Shown piece by piece: positions 6,235 to 14,552 of a DNA stretch of 15,972 bases. The position numbers were made by a program, and so were the translations under genes. Position 1 is the first letter of the stretch, and each line of letters starts with the position of its first letter. The DNA comes from Candidatus Bathyarchaeota archaeon. Its GTDB lineage: Archaea > Thermoproteota > Bathyarchaeia > 40CM-2-53-6 > RBG-13-38-9. A model generated the notes under the pieces. The model was not told the origin of the DNA and searched no databases. It saw only the letters and a list, made by a program, of their open reading frames with translations. Where the stretch lies: contig JAPKYM010000292.1 of NCBI GenBank assembly GCA_026394315.1, positions 1-15,972 of the forward strand, given 5' to 3'.

Positions 6235-6903
6235 ATGCAATCAGAAGCAATAGAAGGAAGGATCATCCATAAGCCGAGAATCGTAAGAATCGAAAAAAGC
6301 TCAGTGGAAACCGCCAGTATTAAGTCGATATTCTTCAGGGATAAGCTGTCGTCAAAAGCCGAACCCGGACAGTTCCTGATGATCTGGATCCCAGGTCTTG
6401 ACGAGATCCCTATGAGCATCTCTTATGCTCTCGAGGACGGATCCGTCGCAATATCAGTTAAGATGGTCGGTCGTGCGACCAATACGCTATATTTCAGAAG
6501 GACAGGACAACCAATAGGCATCCGAGGACCTTACGGCGTTGGGTACAAGCTCACGGAGGGAGATGTAACCCCCGTGACTGAAGACGGTGCCTATGGGGTC
6601 AAAGGCGTGGCCTCGGAAGTGGCTGAGACTGAACTGGAAAAGAGTGACTATGACATCATCTACACATGCGGCCCAGAGCTGATGATCAAGAAGATAGTTG
6701 ACCTAGGTTCAAAATACTCAGTCCCAGTCCAAGCAAGCCTTGAAAGGATAATGAAGTGCGGCATGGGAATATGCGGAAGCTGTGCCATAGACTCCTACAG
6801 GGTCTGTAAGGATGGCCCTGTCTTCCACGGTGAGACACTAAAGGATCTTAAGGACTTTGGAGTTACAACCAGAGACCATTCTGGAAAGAGAGTTCCATTG
6901 TAG
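6235..6903 (+). CDS. pyrK: Dihydroorotate dehydrogenase electron-transfer subunit (PyrK-like), internally shortened
   Basis: PyrK passes electrons from dihydroorotate dehydrogenase (PyrD) to NAD through FAD and a [2Fe-2S] cluster in pyrimidine synthesis. The FAD-binding barrel is present (PGQFLMIWIPGLDEIPMSIS, then GRATNTL and GIRGPYG). The C-terminus has the cluster cysteines C175, C180, C183 and C191 in CGMGICGSC plus RVC, with DGPVF after them. Missing is the usual stretch with a Gly-rich GGG-G-APL motif: the sequence jumps from YKLTEGDV (about 108) to TEDGAYGVKG. That is roughly 45-50 residues shorter than family members, without a frameshift. NAD binding may therefore be lost. ATG 6235 is chosen from the promoter position; 6199 or 6223 are possible. 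No pyrD is in the window. Confidence 0.72.
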   Translation: MQSEAIEGRIIHKPRIVRIEKSSVETASIKSIFFRDKLSSKAEPGQFLMIWIPGLDEIPMSISYALEDGSVAISVKMVGRATNTLYFRRTGQPIGIRGPYGVGYKLTEGDVTPVTEDGAYGVKGVASEVAETELEKSDYDIIYTCGPELMIKKIVDLGSKYSVPVQASLERIMKCGMGICGSCAIDSYRVCKDGPVFHGETLKDLKDFGVTTRDHSGKRVPL

Positions 6904-6910
6904 AAGACAT

Positions 6911-6918
6911 CCTTAAAT
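6911..6918 (+). promoter_or_regulatory. Probable TATA box of the S30e gene
   Basis: CCTTAAAT at 6911-6918 would place a transcription start near 6940, about 15 bases before the S30e ATG at 6956. Its presence right after the pyrK stop suggests the two genes are transcribed separately. Confidence 0.4.
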
Positions 6919-6955
6919 CACCCTTATCCAAGAGATATCGGCAAGGTCGAAAGCG

Positions 6956-7156
6956 ATGCCAACTCACGGATCATTGACGAAAGCTGGAAAAGTCAGAAGT
7001 CAGACGCCCAAGATTCAAGGAATCCCACACAGATCTGTTCCTCCAAGAATACGATTCAGAAACACCCATGCCAAGAGATTTCTGCTGGGAAGAAAGGCAG
7101 GGCAGAACTGGGCTGGCGAAAGAAGAGGCTCCAGAGGCTCCAGAAAAAGATTCTAA
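6956..7156 (+). CDS. rps30e: Small-subunit ribosomal protein S30e
   Basis: 66 residues, strongly basic. The opening MPTHGSLTKAGKVRSQTPKI is the diagnostic N-terminus of archaeal S30e, followed by PPRIR and RFLLGRKAGQNW. The length is close to archaeal homologues, and the last dozen residues are Arg/Gly/Ser-rich. S30e belongs to the eukaryote-like proteins of the 30S subunit and, from family distribution, is found in TACK archaea and eukaryotes but absent from most euryarchaea. It is therefore the best lineage marker here. It stops with TAA one base from the end of the convergent zinc-ribbon gene. Confidence 0.9.
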   Translation: MPTHGSLTKAGKVRSQTPKIQGIPHRSVPPRIRFRNTHAKRFLLGRKAGQNWAGERRGSRGSRKRF

Positions 7157-7157
7157 A

Positions 7158-7415
7158 CTACTTCTGAGATATGCCGCACGCAGGGCAGAATATAGTCCCT
7201 TCGTCCATACGTTCACCACAGAAAGGGCAGCGTATCTTCAGAGCAGTGACAGGAGCCGAAGCGGGAGGAGGGGGAGCGGACTCCGCCTCTTGAGTTATGA
7301 CTACTGGCTGAGCAAGAGCACTCAAACACACTACCAGTCCTACTATTGCGACTATTCCGCCGCTGAACTGCAAAGCTAGCCCGAGAGTCTCTGTCGGAAC
7401 GGGCCCTTTGGGCAT
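7158..7415 (-). CDS. Small membrane protein with a C-terminal zinc ribbon
   Basis: About 85 residues from ATG 7415. One hydrophobic segment (LQFSGGIVAIVGLVVCLSAL, about 15-34) should cross the membrane. It is followed by an Ala/Pro-rich linker (APPPPASAP) and a C-terminal zinc ribbon CPFCGERMDEGTIFCPACG with the C-x2-C-x10-C-x2-C pattern. A start at ATG 7478 would overlap the upstream peptidase gene by 43 bases and add 21 residues. The inner start is preferred because the A(A)GGGGG site at 7431-7437 lies upstream, though 15 bases away. It follows the M28 hydrolase on the same strand and is probably co-transcribed. Zinc ribbons on membrane anchors are common in archaea; the function is not recognisable. 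Confidence 0.6.
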   Translation of the reverse strand: MPKGPVPTETLGLALQFSGGIVAIVGLVVCLSALAQPVVITQEAESAPPPPASAPVTALKIRCPFCGERMDEGTIFCPACGISQK

Positions 7416-7435
7416 GAAGGGGACAAGATACCCCC

Positions 7436-8512
7436 TTAACGTTTGGCTTCCGCCTGGAAGACCGCCAAGAAAACACACGCTGCCACAGCCACCAAGAGCT
7501 GGAACATAATAGGGCCAAGTCCGTGTATTGGTGAGAGTTGTGGGCTATTCTCTGTATCATTTGTGTTTGTTCTCTCTGAGGTGCTGGAAGTGGTCTTTGG
7601 AATGTGATCGACGGCTTGCCCAACTATGAACATCTCAAGGACACCTCCGACTATTTCGAGGCTTGTTCTGCTGCATTTGTCCTGTGTATCTTCGATCGTG
7701 TGCCAATACCACGGCATAGGATAGTGGATTAAATCCAAAGACTCGATTCCGACGTCAAGGAACGGTCTATGATCATCTATTATGTACGCCCCAGGTTTGT
7801 CGAGAAATATGTGATCATAGTCCATCTCGTGAGCGATTGACCAAATCTTGTCTTGGAGCGTCTTTGAAGAGTAGAGTTCACGACTGAAGCGCAGATCCTC
7901 GCCGCCAACCATGTCCAAAAGAATCATGGATCTTATTTCCTTCATCCTCTCCGTGCTTAGTTGTTTCACGTAGTGTGTGGAACCCACGATCCAATCCCAT
8001 CCATTTATCATGCCGGAGTCTTCAGCGTCAAAGAACACCAGCTCCACATCTGACCTGACATCTGTAGGAAGAGCCCTAGCCAACTCCATGAGGATCGCCA
8101 CGCCGCTTGCACCATCATTAGCACCGATTATTGGGCGATCACGGTATGTAGGGTTGGGATCATTATCCGCCTTTGGACGAGTATCATAATGAGCGCCGAG
8201 AAGAACGGAAGCATCCCCTCCCCGCAATGGCCATCGAGCAACAAGGTTCACACATCTTACACCTCTGTACGTGAAGTGTTGGAAGACTACGTTCCAACCG
8301 AAAGCCTCAAGCCTATTGGTTATGTAGTCTCGACAAAGATTCAGATTTGCTGAGCCAGGTGGCCGAGGCCCAAATTTGCATTGCTGGACCAGGTGAGTAT
8401 ATGCCTCATTTCCGTTAAAGAGCGGTCTGCTATCTGTCCATGTTTCAGGAACGTGAAAAAGAATCGATGCAATCAGTAATACAAGTAAGAGTGTACGCAA
8501 CATCCCACTCAT
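7436..8512 (-). CDS. Membrane-anchored M28-family zinc hydrolase, glutaminyl-cyclase-like
   Basis: 358 residues. Residues 4-20 form an N-terminal signal or anchor, and residues 334-352 a second hydrophobic segment, so the catalytic domain probably lies outside the cell. Metal and catalytic motifs are in order: LLGAHYDTR (H108, D110), IGANDGASG (D133), FFDAEDSG (E164 base, D165 ligand), LLDMVGG (D200), DDHRPFL (D247-D248) and WYWHTIEDT (H271). The AEDSG, DDHxPFL and W-H-T pattern resembles glutaminyl-peptide cyclotransferases, which close N-terminal Gln to pyroglutamate, more than typical M28 aminopeptidases. A Ser/Thr/Asn-rich linker (about 305-325) joins the domain to the C-terminal anchor. 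A TATA-like box about 20 bases upstream suggests a nearly leaderless mRNA. The exact reaction, cyclase or peptidase, cannot be settled by eye. Confidence 0.82.
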   Translation of the reverse strand: MSGMLRTLLLVLLIASILFHVPETWTDSRPLFNGNEAYTHLVQQCKFGPRPPGSANLNLCRDYITNRLEAFGWNVVFQHFTYRGVRCVNLVARWPLRGGDASVLLGAHYDTRPKADNDPNPTYRDRPIIGANDGASGVAILMELARALPTDVRSDVELVFFDAEDSGMINGWDWIVGSTHYVKQLSTERMKEIRSMILLDMVGGEDLRFSRELYSSKTLQDKIWSIAHEMDYDHIFLDKPGAYIIDDHRPFLDVGIESLDLIHYPMPWYWHTIEDTQDKCSRTSLEIVGGVLEMFIVGQAVDHIPKTTSSTSERTNTNDTENSPQLSPIHGLGPIMFQLLVAVAACVFLAVFQAEAKR

Positions 8513-8529
8513 TTTAGATTATGCAGATT

Positions 8530-8552
8530 GATATAGAGGGGATAGATTAAAG
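8530..8552. promoter_or_regulatory. Divergent promoter region between the M28 gene and elp3
   Basis: Two AT-rich boxes lie in the 72-base divergent gap. GATATAG at 8530-8536 (CTATATC on the minus strand) fits a nearly leaderless start of the M28 gene at 8512. AGATTAAAG at 8544-8552 fits a transcript starting near 8575 for elp3 at 8585. Both are TATA-like by eye only. Confidence 0.45.
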
Positions 8553-8584
8553 TCACTGAACTTCACGGGTGGGCCTAACAATCA

Positions 8585-10004
8585 ATGGATCAGGACGGAC
8601 GCAACAGCGCATGTCGAGAAGTACTGAACAAACTTCTTGAAAATGCAGACGGACAGCTCGATGTAAACAGACTGAAGATCCAAAGCAGCAAGCGTCACCA
8701 CCTCAAAGTGCTGCCTAAGAACTCGGAAATTCTCTCGCTAGCGTCTCGACTGGAGAGAGAGAAATTGCTCCTACCTGCAAGTCAGAAGTAGGCTGAAACA
8801 ACTCAAAGAAATCGGCCACAGCATAAACAAGATTGAACTCATAATCCAAGGAGGAACTTTCCCAGCCTCTCCAACAGAATATCAAAGAGAATTCATCAAA
8901 GGCTGTCTCGATGCCGTCACAGGCGAAAGTTCAGAAAACCTAGAAGACGCAATGCAGAAGGCAACTTGGAGCAAGAACCGAATTGTCGGACTGACAGTGG
9001 AGACCCGGCCAGACTACGCCACGAGAAAAGATGTTGATAACATGCTCTCCATGGGTGTAACCCGAGTCGAAGTGGGAGTCCAGAACCTCTACGATGAAAT
9101 CTACGATCTAGTTGACAGAGGTCATCACGTAGACACGGTGATAGAGTCCTTCAGAACCCTGAAAGACTCGGGTCTAAAGATCGTTGCACACATGATGCCT
9201 GGTCTTCCAGGATCTAATCCAGAAAAGGATCTTGATGCCTTTAGGAGACTCTTCGATGATCCTATCTTCAGGCCTGACATGCTTAAAATCTACCCCTGTC
9301 TGGTTCTGAAGGGAACCAAGCTCTATGACTGGTGGCTTGAAGGATCTTACAAACCGTATGAACTCGAACAGACGGTTGAGCTAATAACCAGAGTAAAGGA
9401 GATGGTTCCACCTTGGATCAGAATAATGCGGATACAGCGAGACATCCCTGCCTATCTGATCCTTGATGGTGTCAAGAAAGGTAATCTCCGGGAGATCTTG
9501 CTCAAGAGGATGAATGAGAAGGCCATCAAATGCAGATGCATTAGATGCAGAGAGATAGGTCATAAGCTCCTACGACATGAGAATCCTCCGACGCCAGACG
9601 ATTTGAGGTTGATTACGCGGACTTACGAAGCTTCAGAAGGGGAAGAGATATTCATCTCGATAGAGGCCCCAGACTCGGAATGTCTGGTTGGATACGCAAG
9701 GTTAAGGATCCCCTCAAGAAAAGCTCACAGAAAAGAAATTGTTGAAAAAGGAGCTGCGCTGATCAGAGAGATCCATGTTCTAGGCCCTCTGGTCCCAATC
9801 GGTGAATCAGACCCAGATGTATGGCAGCACAAGGGTTATGGATCCAGCCTGCTGGGCGAGGCTGAAAAGATAGCCTGGACCAAGTATGACTGCAAAAAGA
9901 TCCTGATTACCAGCGCAATCGGTTCGAGAAGGTACTTTATGAAGTTCGGATATGGCTTGGAAGGCCCATACATGTCGAAAAGTCTGAGTGATAAGAGTGC
10001 CTGA
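8585..10004 (+). pseudogene. elp3: elp3 (tRNA U34 radical-SAM/acetyltransferase) with an internal deletion and frame change
   Basis: Archaeal Elp3 modifies wobble uridine of tRNA, using a radical-SAM domain and a C-terminal acetyltransferase. Residues 1-64 from ATG 8585 match the N-terminal helical segment (ACREVLNKLL, LPKNSEILSLA, LEREKLLLP). The other frame takes over at 8772 as YLQVRSRLKQLKEIGH and continues through ELIIQGGTFPA, GLTVETRPDYA, VEVGVQNLYDEI, AHMMPGLPGS and the acetyl-CoA site QHKGYGSSLL to the stop at 10004. Between them family members have about 75-80 residues with the three radical-SAM cysteines and the PCPxG and GHEPAA motifs. Here these are gone and the frame is broken, so no functional radical-SAM domain can be made. 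If real it is a pseudogene; an assembly or amplification error is equally possible. An open frame starting at 8952 alone is only the distal part. Confidence 0.85.
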
Positions 10005-10040
10005 CCATAGGTATGATCACGTTGGAGTGTCAATGAAAGC

Positions 10041-11372
10041 TTGTCAACAATTGAGTTGAAGGGGTATTCTGGTGAAGCATACAAGTTCCTGAGCGAGGCC
10101 AAGGCCTCGATAGGAGATATGGTGAGGATCGAAAAGGACGGGGAGGTCTACGAGGGAGGCCTAATGCCAAGATCCGAATCAGGAGACGACCAGCACATAG
10201 TTATCAAACTGAGAAGCGGATACAACATAGGAGTCAAGATAACCCCAACAAGCAAAATCGAAAGAACAGGCACCGGAGCCAAACCAACATTCACGAGTAC
10301 CTCACAGCCAACAAGCAGGAAAGGACTCGAAAGAATCGACATAATCAGCACCGGCGGGACAATAGCAAGCAGAGTCGACTATAGAACAGGAGCAGTTCAG
10401 CCCGCACTCTCAGCTACTGACCTCTACAGTGCAGTTCCCGAGCTTTCAGAGTTGGCTGACATAACCGCCCACATCCTATACAGCGAGTTTAGTGAAAACA
10501 TCGCTCCCCGGCACTGGGTTGGGATGGCTGAGAAAATATCTGAAGTGATAAGCGCCGGAACCGCCGGAGTAGTCGTCTGTCATGGAACTGACACAATGGC
10601 CTACACCTCAGCAGCCTTGAGCTTTATGCTCAGAGATCTTCCAGTCCCGGTAGTTCTCGTCGGATCCCAGAGATCCTCAGACAGGCCAAGCTCAGATGCA
10701 GCTACCAACCTAATGGGAGCGGTAGCAGTAGCCTCAAAAGCGCCCTTTGCTGAGGTCGCAGTAGCGATGCATGGAGATTTCTCGGACAAAGCAGTAACAA
10801 TACACAGGGGAACAAAGGTTAGGAAGTGTCATACGAGTGGAAGATACGCTTTCAGGTCCGTTAATTCACTGCCGCTTGCCAAATATGATCTTCAGAATGC
10901 CTCCCTCGAAATACTAGACCAGAACTATGTCCAGCGCGACCGCAACCGAAAACTCGATCTGAGAACATCCCTAGAAGAAAGAGTGTTCCTGATAAAATTC
11001 TATCCGGGAATGAGCGACGGCCCAATCGATTGGGCAATAGACCAAGGGTACTGCGGAATCGTCATTGAAGGAACCGGTTTAGGTCACGTCAGCAAGAACC
11101 TCCAAGCATCCATCGCAAAGGCGATTCAGTCAGGCATACTTGTCGTAATGACCTCCCAATGCGTGTGGGGTCGAGTCAACATGAGCGTCTACACAACAGG
11201 ACGTGACCTCATCAGTCTCGGGGTCATACCGCTGGAAGACATGCTTCCAGAAACCGCCCTCGTAAAGATGATGTGGGTGCTCGGCCAAACCAAGGATCCA
11301 GAAGCAGCAAAGAAGATCCTTCTGAAGAATCTCGCAGGAGAGTTCTCGCAAAGAACCGTATTGAATGATTAG
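10041..11372 (+). CDS. gatD: Glutamyl-tRNA(Gln) amidotransferase subunit D (asparaginase-like)
   Basis: 443 residues, full length. With GatE it converts Glu-tRNA(Gln) to Gln-tRNA(Gln); GatD releases ammonia from an amide donor. An N-terminal barrel (KASIGDMVRIEKDGEVYEG to HIVIKLRSGYNIG, residues 22-65) precedes the type I asparaginase domain. The active-site segments are present: STGGTIAS (T104, T107), CHGTDTMAYT (T183, D184) and HRGTKVRKCHTS (K259/K262). GSQRSSDRPSSDA and TGLGH are also typical. TTG 10041 is the start; GGAG at 10024-10027 lies 13 bases upstream, a long spacing. It probably shares a transcript with elp3 (36-base gap) and gatE (2-base gap). The stop is TAG. Confidence 0.95.
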   Translation: MSTIELKGYSGEAYKFLSEAKASIGDMVRIEKDGEVYEGGLMPRSESGDDQHIVIKLRSGYNIGVKITPTSKIERTGTGAKPTFTSTSQPTSRKGLERIDIISTGGTIASRVDYRTGAVQPALSATDLYSAVPELSELADITAHILYSEFSENIAPRHWVGMAEKISEVISAGTAGVVVCHGTDTMAYTSAALSFMLRDLPVPVVLVGSQRSSDRPSSDAATNLMGAVAVASKAPFAEVAVAMHGDFSDKAVTIHRGTKVRKCHTSGRYAFRSVNSLPLAKYDLQNASLEILDQNYVQRDRNRKLDLRTSLEERVFLIKFYPGMSDGPIDWAIDQGYCGIVIEGTGLGHVSKNLQASIAKAIQSGILVVMTSQCVWGRVNMSVYTTGRDLISLGVIPLEDMLPETALVKMMWVLGQTKDPEAAKKILLKNLAGEFSQRTVLND

Positions 11373-11374
11373 AC

Positions 11375-13279
11375 TTGTCGAGCGTCAACTATCAGGAAAC
11401 AGGTCTGAAAGTGGGTCTTGAGATTCACCAACAACTCGACACAAAACACAAACTATTCTGCGGTTGCCCAACAGAGCTATAGGAAACCCACAACATCGAA
11501 TTTAGCAGGCTACTAAGGCCGACCCAGAGTGAGCTGGGCCAGACAGATCAAGCAGCACTCTTCGAATTCAAGAAAGGAAAGACAATATCATATGAAGCCT
11601 CAGACGACACCACGTGCTTGGTGGAGATGGATGAGGAGCCTCCTCACAGGCTGAACGAAGAAGCAATCGACATAGCTCTAACAGTAGCCCTGTTGATTGA
11701 TGCTAAACCAGTCGATGAGATCCACGTAATGAGGAAAATCGTAATAGACGGCTCAAACACCACCGGCTTCCAGAGGACCTGTGTCATAGCCCTAGGCGGT
11801 TACGTTGGAAAAGGGGAGAAAACTCAGATTCAACACATAAGCCTTGAAGAGGATGCTGCCAGAAAGACCGGAGAGTCGGGGCAGGTCACCAGTTACCGAA
11901 TAGATCGCCTCGGAATCCCCCTTATAGAAATGGCTACAGCTCCTTCTATCCATTCACCCAAAGAGGCTGAGGCAGTCGCCCTAGAGATCGGTAGACTGTT
12001 AAGAGCCACTAGAAGGGTCAAGAGAGGGCTGGGGACTATAAGGCAAGATCTGAACGTTTCGATAAGAAAGGGTGCACTAATAGAAATCAAAGGCGTCCAG
12101 AAACTTGACCTTATAGCTGAGATAGTCGAGAGCGAAGTTGGAAGGCAGCTTGAACTTCTGAAAATGAGGGACGAGCTTATCGCTAGAGGACTGAAAGATG
12201 ACAGCTTTGAACAAGAGTTTCATAAGGTCTCAGAGATTTTCGCAAAGACCAATTCAAAGCTCATCGCATCAACCCTAAAGAGAGGTGGCCTAGTTCTTGC
12301 AGTCTTGCTTCCGGGATTTGGAGGGCTTCTTGGCAGAGAACTCCAAAAGGGCTCTAGGCTCGGAACAGAAATGTCTCAGAGAGCAACCTACTGGGGTGGC
12401 GTCGGAGGCATATTTCACACAGACGAGTTGCCAAACTATGGAATAACACAAGCCGAAGTTGAAGAGCTCAGGACATGTTTGAATGCTTCACAAGAAGATG
12501 CCGTTGTCTTTGTCACAGACTCCGAGGAAAAAGCTCGAGAAGCTCTGAGAGCAGTAGTTGAGAGGGCTAAAGAATGCCTGAGGGGTGTTCCCGAAGAAAC
12601 ACGAGCTGCCAACGAAGATGGGACCAGCAGATACCTGAGGCCGCGGCCTGGAGCTGCAAGGATGTACCCTGAAACGGATGTGCCTCCGGTACCCGTGACA
12701 GAATCTAGGCTATCAAATCTAAGAATGAACCTCCCACCAATGCCAGAAGCTCTAGTCGGGCAACTCACACAGGAATATCAGATCAATAGCAAACTGGCTG
12801 AGCAACTTGCTGACTCAGATCATTTGCCCCTCTTTGAGGAAATCGGGAAGAAGACCAAGATCGCCCCCTCATTCTTGGCGACAACCCTGACCGAGACGAT
12901 CAAGAGCCTCAGTCGGGAAGGCGTTCCCGTAGAGAATCTCGACGACAAGAAGATCAATGAGGTATTCGATGCAGTTGACTCAGGTCTAACGGTGAAGGAG
13001 GCTGTTCCAGATCTCTTGAAATATCTTGCGGAAAAGCCCGTGTTCAATGTCAAGGAGGCTGTAGAAAAACTAGGTCTGGGCATGATCAGCGATGAGGAAT
13101 TGAGGTCTCGAATAAGCGACTTGATCGATAAGAATATGGCGCTCCTAAAGCAGCAAAGGGAGGCAGCCACTGGAAAATTCATGAACCTGATAATGGGACA
13201 AGTGAGAGGCAAAGTAGAAGCAAAGAAAGTGAGTATAATACTTAAAGAGGAGATCTTGAAGAGACTGGAGAGGCCCTAG
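11375..13279 (+). CDS. gatE: Glutamyl-tRNA(Gln) amidotransferase subunit E, interrupted by an in-frame TAG at codon 36
   Basis: GatE binds Glu-tRNA(Gln), phosphorylates the glutamyl group and receives ammonia from GatD. From TTG 11375 the frame reads GLKVGLEIHQQLDTKHKLFCGCPTEL, then TAG (11480-11482), and resumes with ETHNIEF, LRPTQSELGQTDQAALFEF and the rest without further stops to 13279. That is 634 residues counting the TAG, close to the usual 620 or so. Later parts are complete: VIDGSNTTGFQRT, LGTIRQDLNVSIRKGALIEIKG, the AspRS-like insert with GIFHTDELPNYGIT, YLRPRPGAARMYPETD, and the helical tail. The ATG at 11618 cannot be the natural start because the conserved cradle strands precede it. 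TAG sits at a position that varies in the family. Readthrough, mutation or sequence error remain possible. Confidence 0.88.
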
Positions 13280-13314
13280 CAGTTCCACAATGCCGGGTTT
13301 CTCTTACTATTCTA

Positions 13315-13602
13315 TCAGCCTATGACCTCATCGTCCTTCAGCGTAGCGTAGCCATAGGACTTGAAGCGCTCAAGATCATGAGTTAGGCAGGGAGTTAATG
13401 CGCTTTCCTCACCGACAGCCTCAAAGGGGGCCCCACATAGGCTGCAGACTAGTTCTTCCATGGCCGCCGTTATCTCAGGCGCCCTAGCCCCATTGGTGAT
13501 CACTGCTATTCCGATCTCGGCGTCGTCTGGATGTTCCTGGTAGTTGGAACAGTTGAATAGTAGCCACGTGCTCCATCTCGGCTCCTCACATGTCTCACAC
13601 AT
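13315..13602 (-). CDS. Small cysteine-rich protein, function unknown
   Basis: 95 residues from ATG 13602. Cysteines come in two C-x2-C pairs (CETC at 2-5, CSLC at about 53-56), with single Cys at 18 and 72, consistent with zinc binding. The ends are acidic and there is no membrane segment. It lies 75 bases after tyrA on the same strand. The tyrA frame, read through its TAG stop, continues open into this gene, but the ATG and a TATA-like TTATAC about 45 bases upstream suggest an independent start. I do not recognise the family. It converges with gatE, leaving 35 bases between the ends. Confidence 0.55.
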   Translation of the reverse strand: MCETCEEPRWSTWLLFNCSNYQEHPDDAEIGIAVITNGARAPEITAAMEELVCSLCGAPFEAVGEESALTPCLTHDLERFKSYGYATLKDDEVIG

Positions 13603-13677
13603 TTTAATGACACCACTTGCTAAGGTAGATGTGAGAGAACGTATAACGTTTATGGAACGGCTGGTGGCTTCATGGTT

Positions 13678-14493
13678 CTACGGCGATCTCAGGAGTGAGA
13701 TTGCATGTTGCAGCTTAGCTCTGGAGTTTTCGTTGAAACTGAGCATTTCATTTGATGTCTGGGCGAAGGCTTCCCTGATTTGCTGCGCATATGGATTACA
13801 CTTCTGGATCGCAGATATTGTCTGCCAATTCAATTGCATGCTCTCAAGGTTCTGAAGGGTCTTTTCAAGTGACTCCGTGACATATTCTGAAAGACCCATG
13901 TTGGGCGCGACCTTGTTCAGGGCTGAAGAAAAAGCAAGCAGAGCATGGTGGTGAAGTACCTGGATAACCGCCATTGCTTTGTCGTGATCCTCAGCTGTGC
14001 TTTTTCTTACTGACGCTCCACATTCGCTAAGTATCTTAAGGAATTTGTCAGTTAATGGTCCGCCCCTTGCCTCAACTGCTATGCATCTCCTCCCTCTGAT
14101 GTCTCTGACTTGAGGGCCAAAAAGCGGATGGAGGCTCAGGTACTCAACCGAGGACGGTGTGTTGCCTACGACGGCGTCAGTGATGCCTGTCTTCACGGAT
14201 GTAATATCCACAAGTAGTGATTGGGCATTCATCCTTTGGCCCAAGTTCTGGCACACTTCGACAGTCTGATCTATGGGAACGGAAACTACTACGATATCAC
14301 TTGTATGTGCTTGGTCATTAGAAACCCAATCTACGCCCACACTCTCTGCGGCTTCTTTGGCCCTCATGCTATCTCTTGAGCTTATTCTGACAGCCCCAAC
14401 TCTATCTTTCAGGATCTTGCTAAGGAGAAGGCCCATTTTCCCAGCACCGCCAACGACTGTAACGGTAAACTTAGACTTTGATCTCTCTTGCAT
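13678..14493 (-). CDS. tyrA: Prephenate dehydrogenase (TyrA)
   Basis: 271 residues from ATG 14493; a TTG immediately before it (14496) is an alternative. It oxidatively decarboxylates prephenate to hydroxyphenylpyruvate in tyrosine synthesis. The Rossmann motif VVGGAGKMG lies at about 13-21, with VVVSVPI near 70, then LLVDITSVKTG, EYLSLHPLFGP (His122) and AEDHDKAMAVIQVLHH (His170), the hallmark segments of the family. The C-terminal helices end in ISLLRSP with no ACT domain, so allosteric control by tyrosine through that domain is not expected. aroQ lies just upstream (59 bases) and aroC beyond it, forming a short chorismate-to-tyrosine operon on the minus strand. Confidence 0.9.
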   Translation of the reverse strand: MQERSKSKFTVTVVGGAGKMGLLLSKILKDRVGAVRISSRDSMRAKEAAESVGVDWVSNDQAHTSDIVVVSVPIDQTVEVCQNLGQRMNAQSLLVDITSVKTGITDAVVGNTPSSVEYLSLHPLFGPQVRDIRGRRCIAVEARGGPLTDKFLKILSECGASVRKSTAEDHDKAMAVIQVLHHHALLAFSSALNKVAPNMGLSEYVTESLEKTLQNLESMQLNWQTISAIQKCNPYAQQIREAFAQTSNEMLSFNENSRAKLQHAISLLRSP

Positions 14494-14552
14494 CAATAAG
14501 TCCAGGCCCTCATGGGTTAGGTATGAACCCCTGTCTTACTAGGGGTATGTCC

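Noticed and set aside
8952..10004. A complete 350-residue radical-SAM-less acetyltransferase starting at ATG 8952.
   Set aside because: Conserved Elp3 sequence continues upstream in the same frame to 8772, so this ATG is internal to a damaged elp3.
11523..11538. A CCCAG/CTGGG hairpin about 40 bases after the gatE TAG as a pyrrolysine-insertion-type element.
   Set aside because: The stem is only 5 bp, it lies too far from the TAG, and it falls in codons for a conserved protein motif (RPTQSELG).
13603..13680. Possible TyrA to cysteine-rich protein fusion by TAG readthrough: the tyrA TAG is followed by 25 sense codons leading in frame into the next gene.
   Set aside because: An in-frame open stretch of this length has a fair probability by chance. 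The TyrA C-terminus looks complete and the downstream gene has its own ATG and TATA-like sequence.
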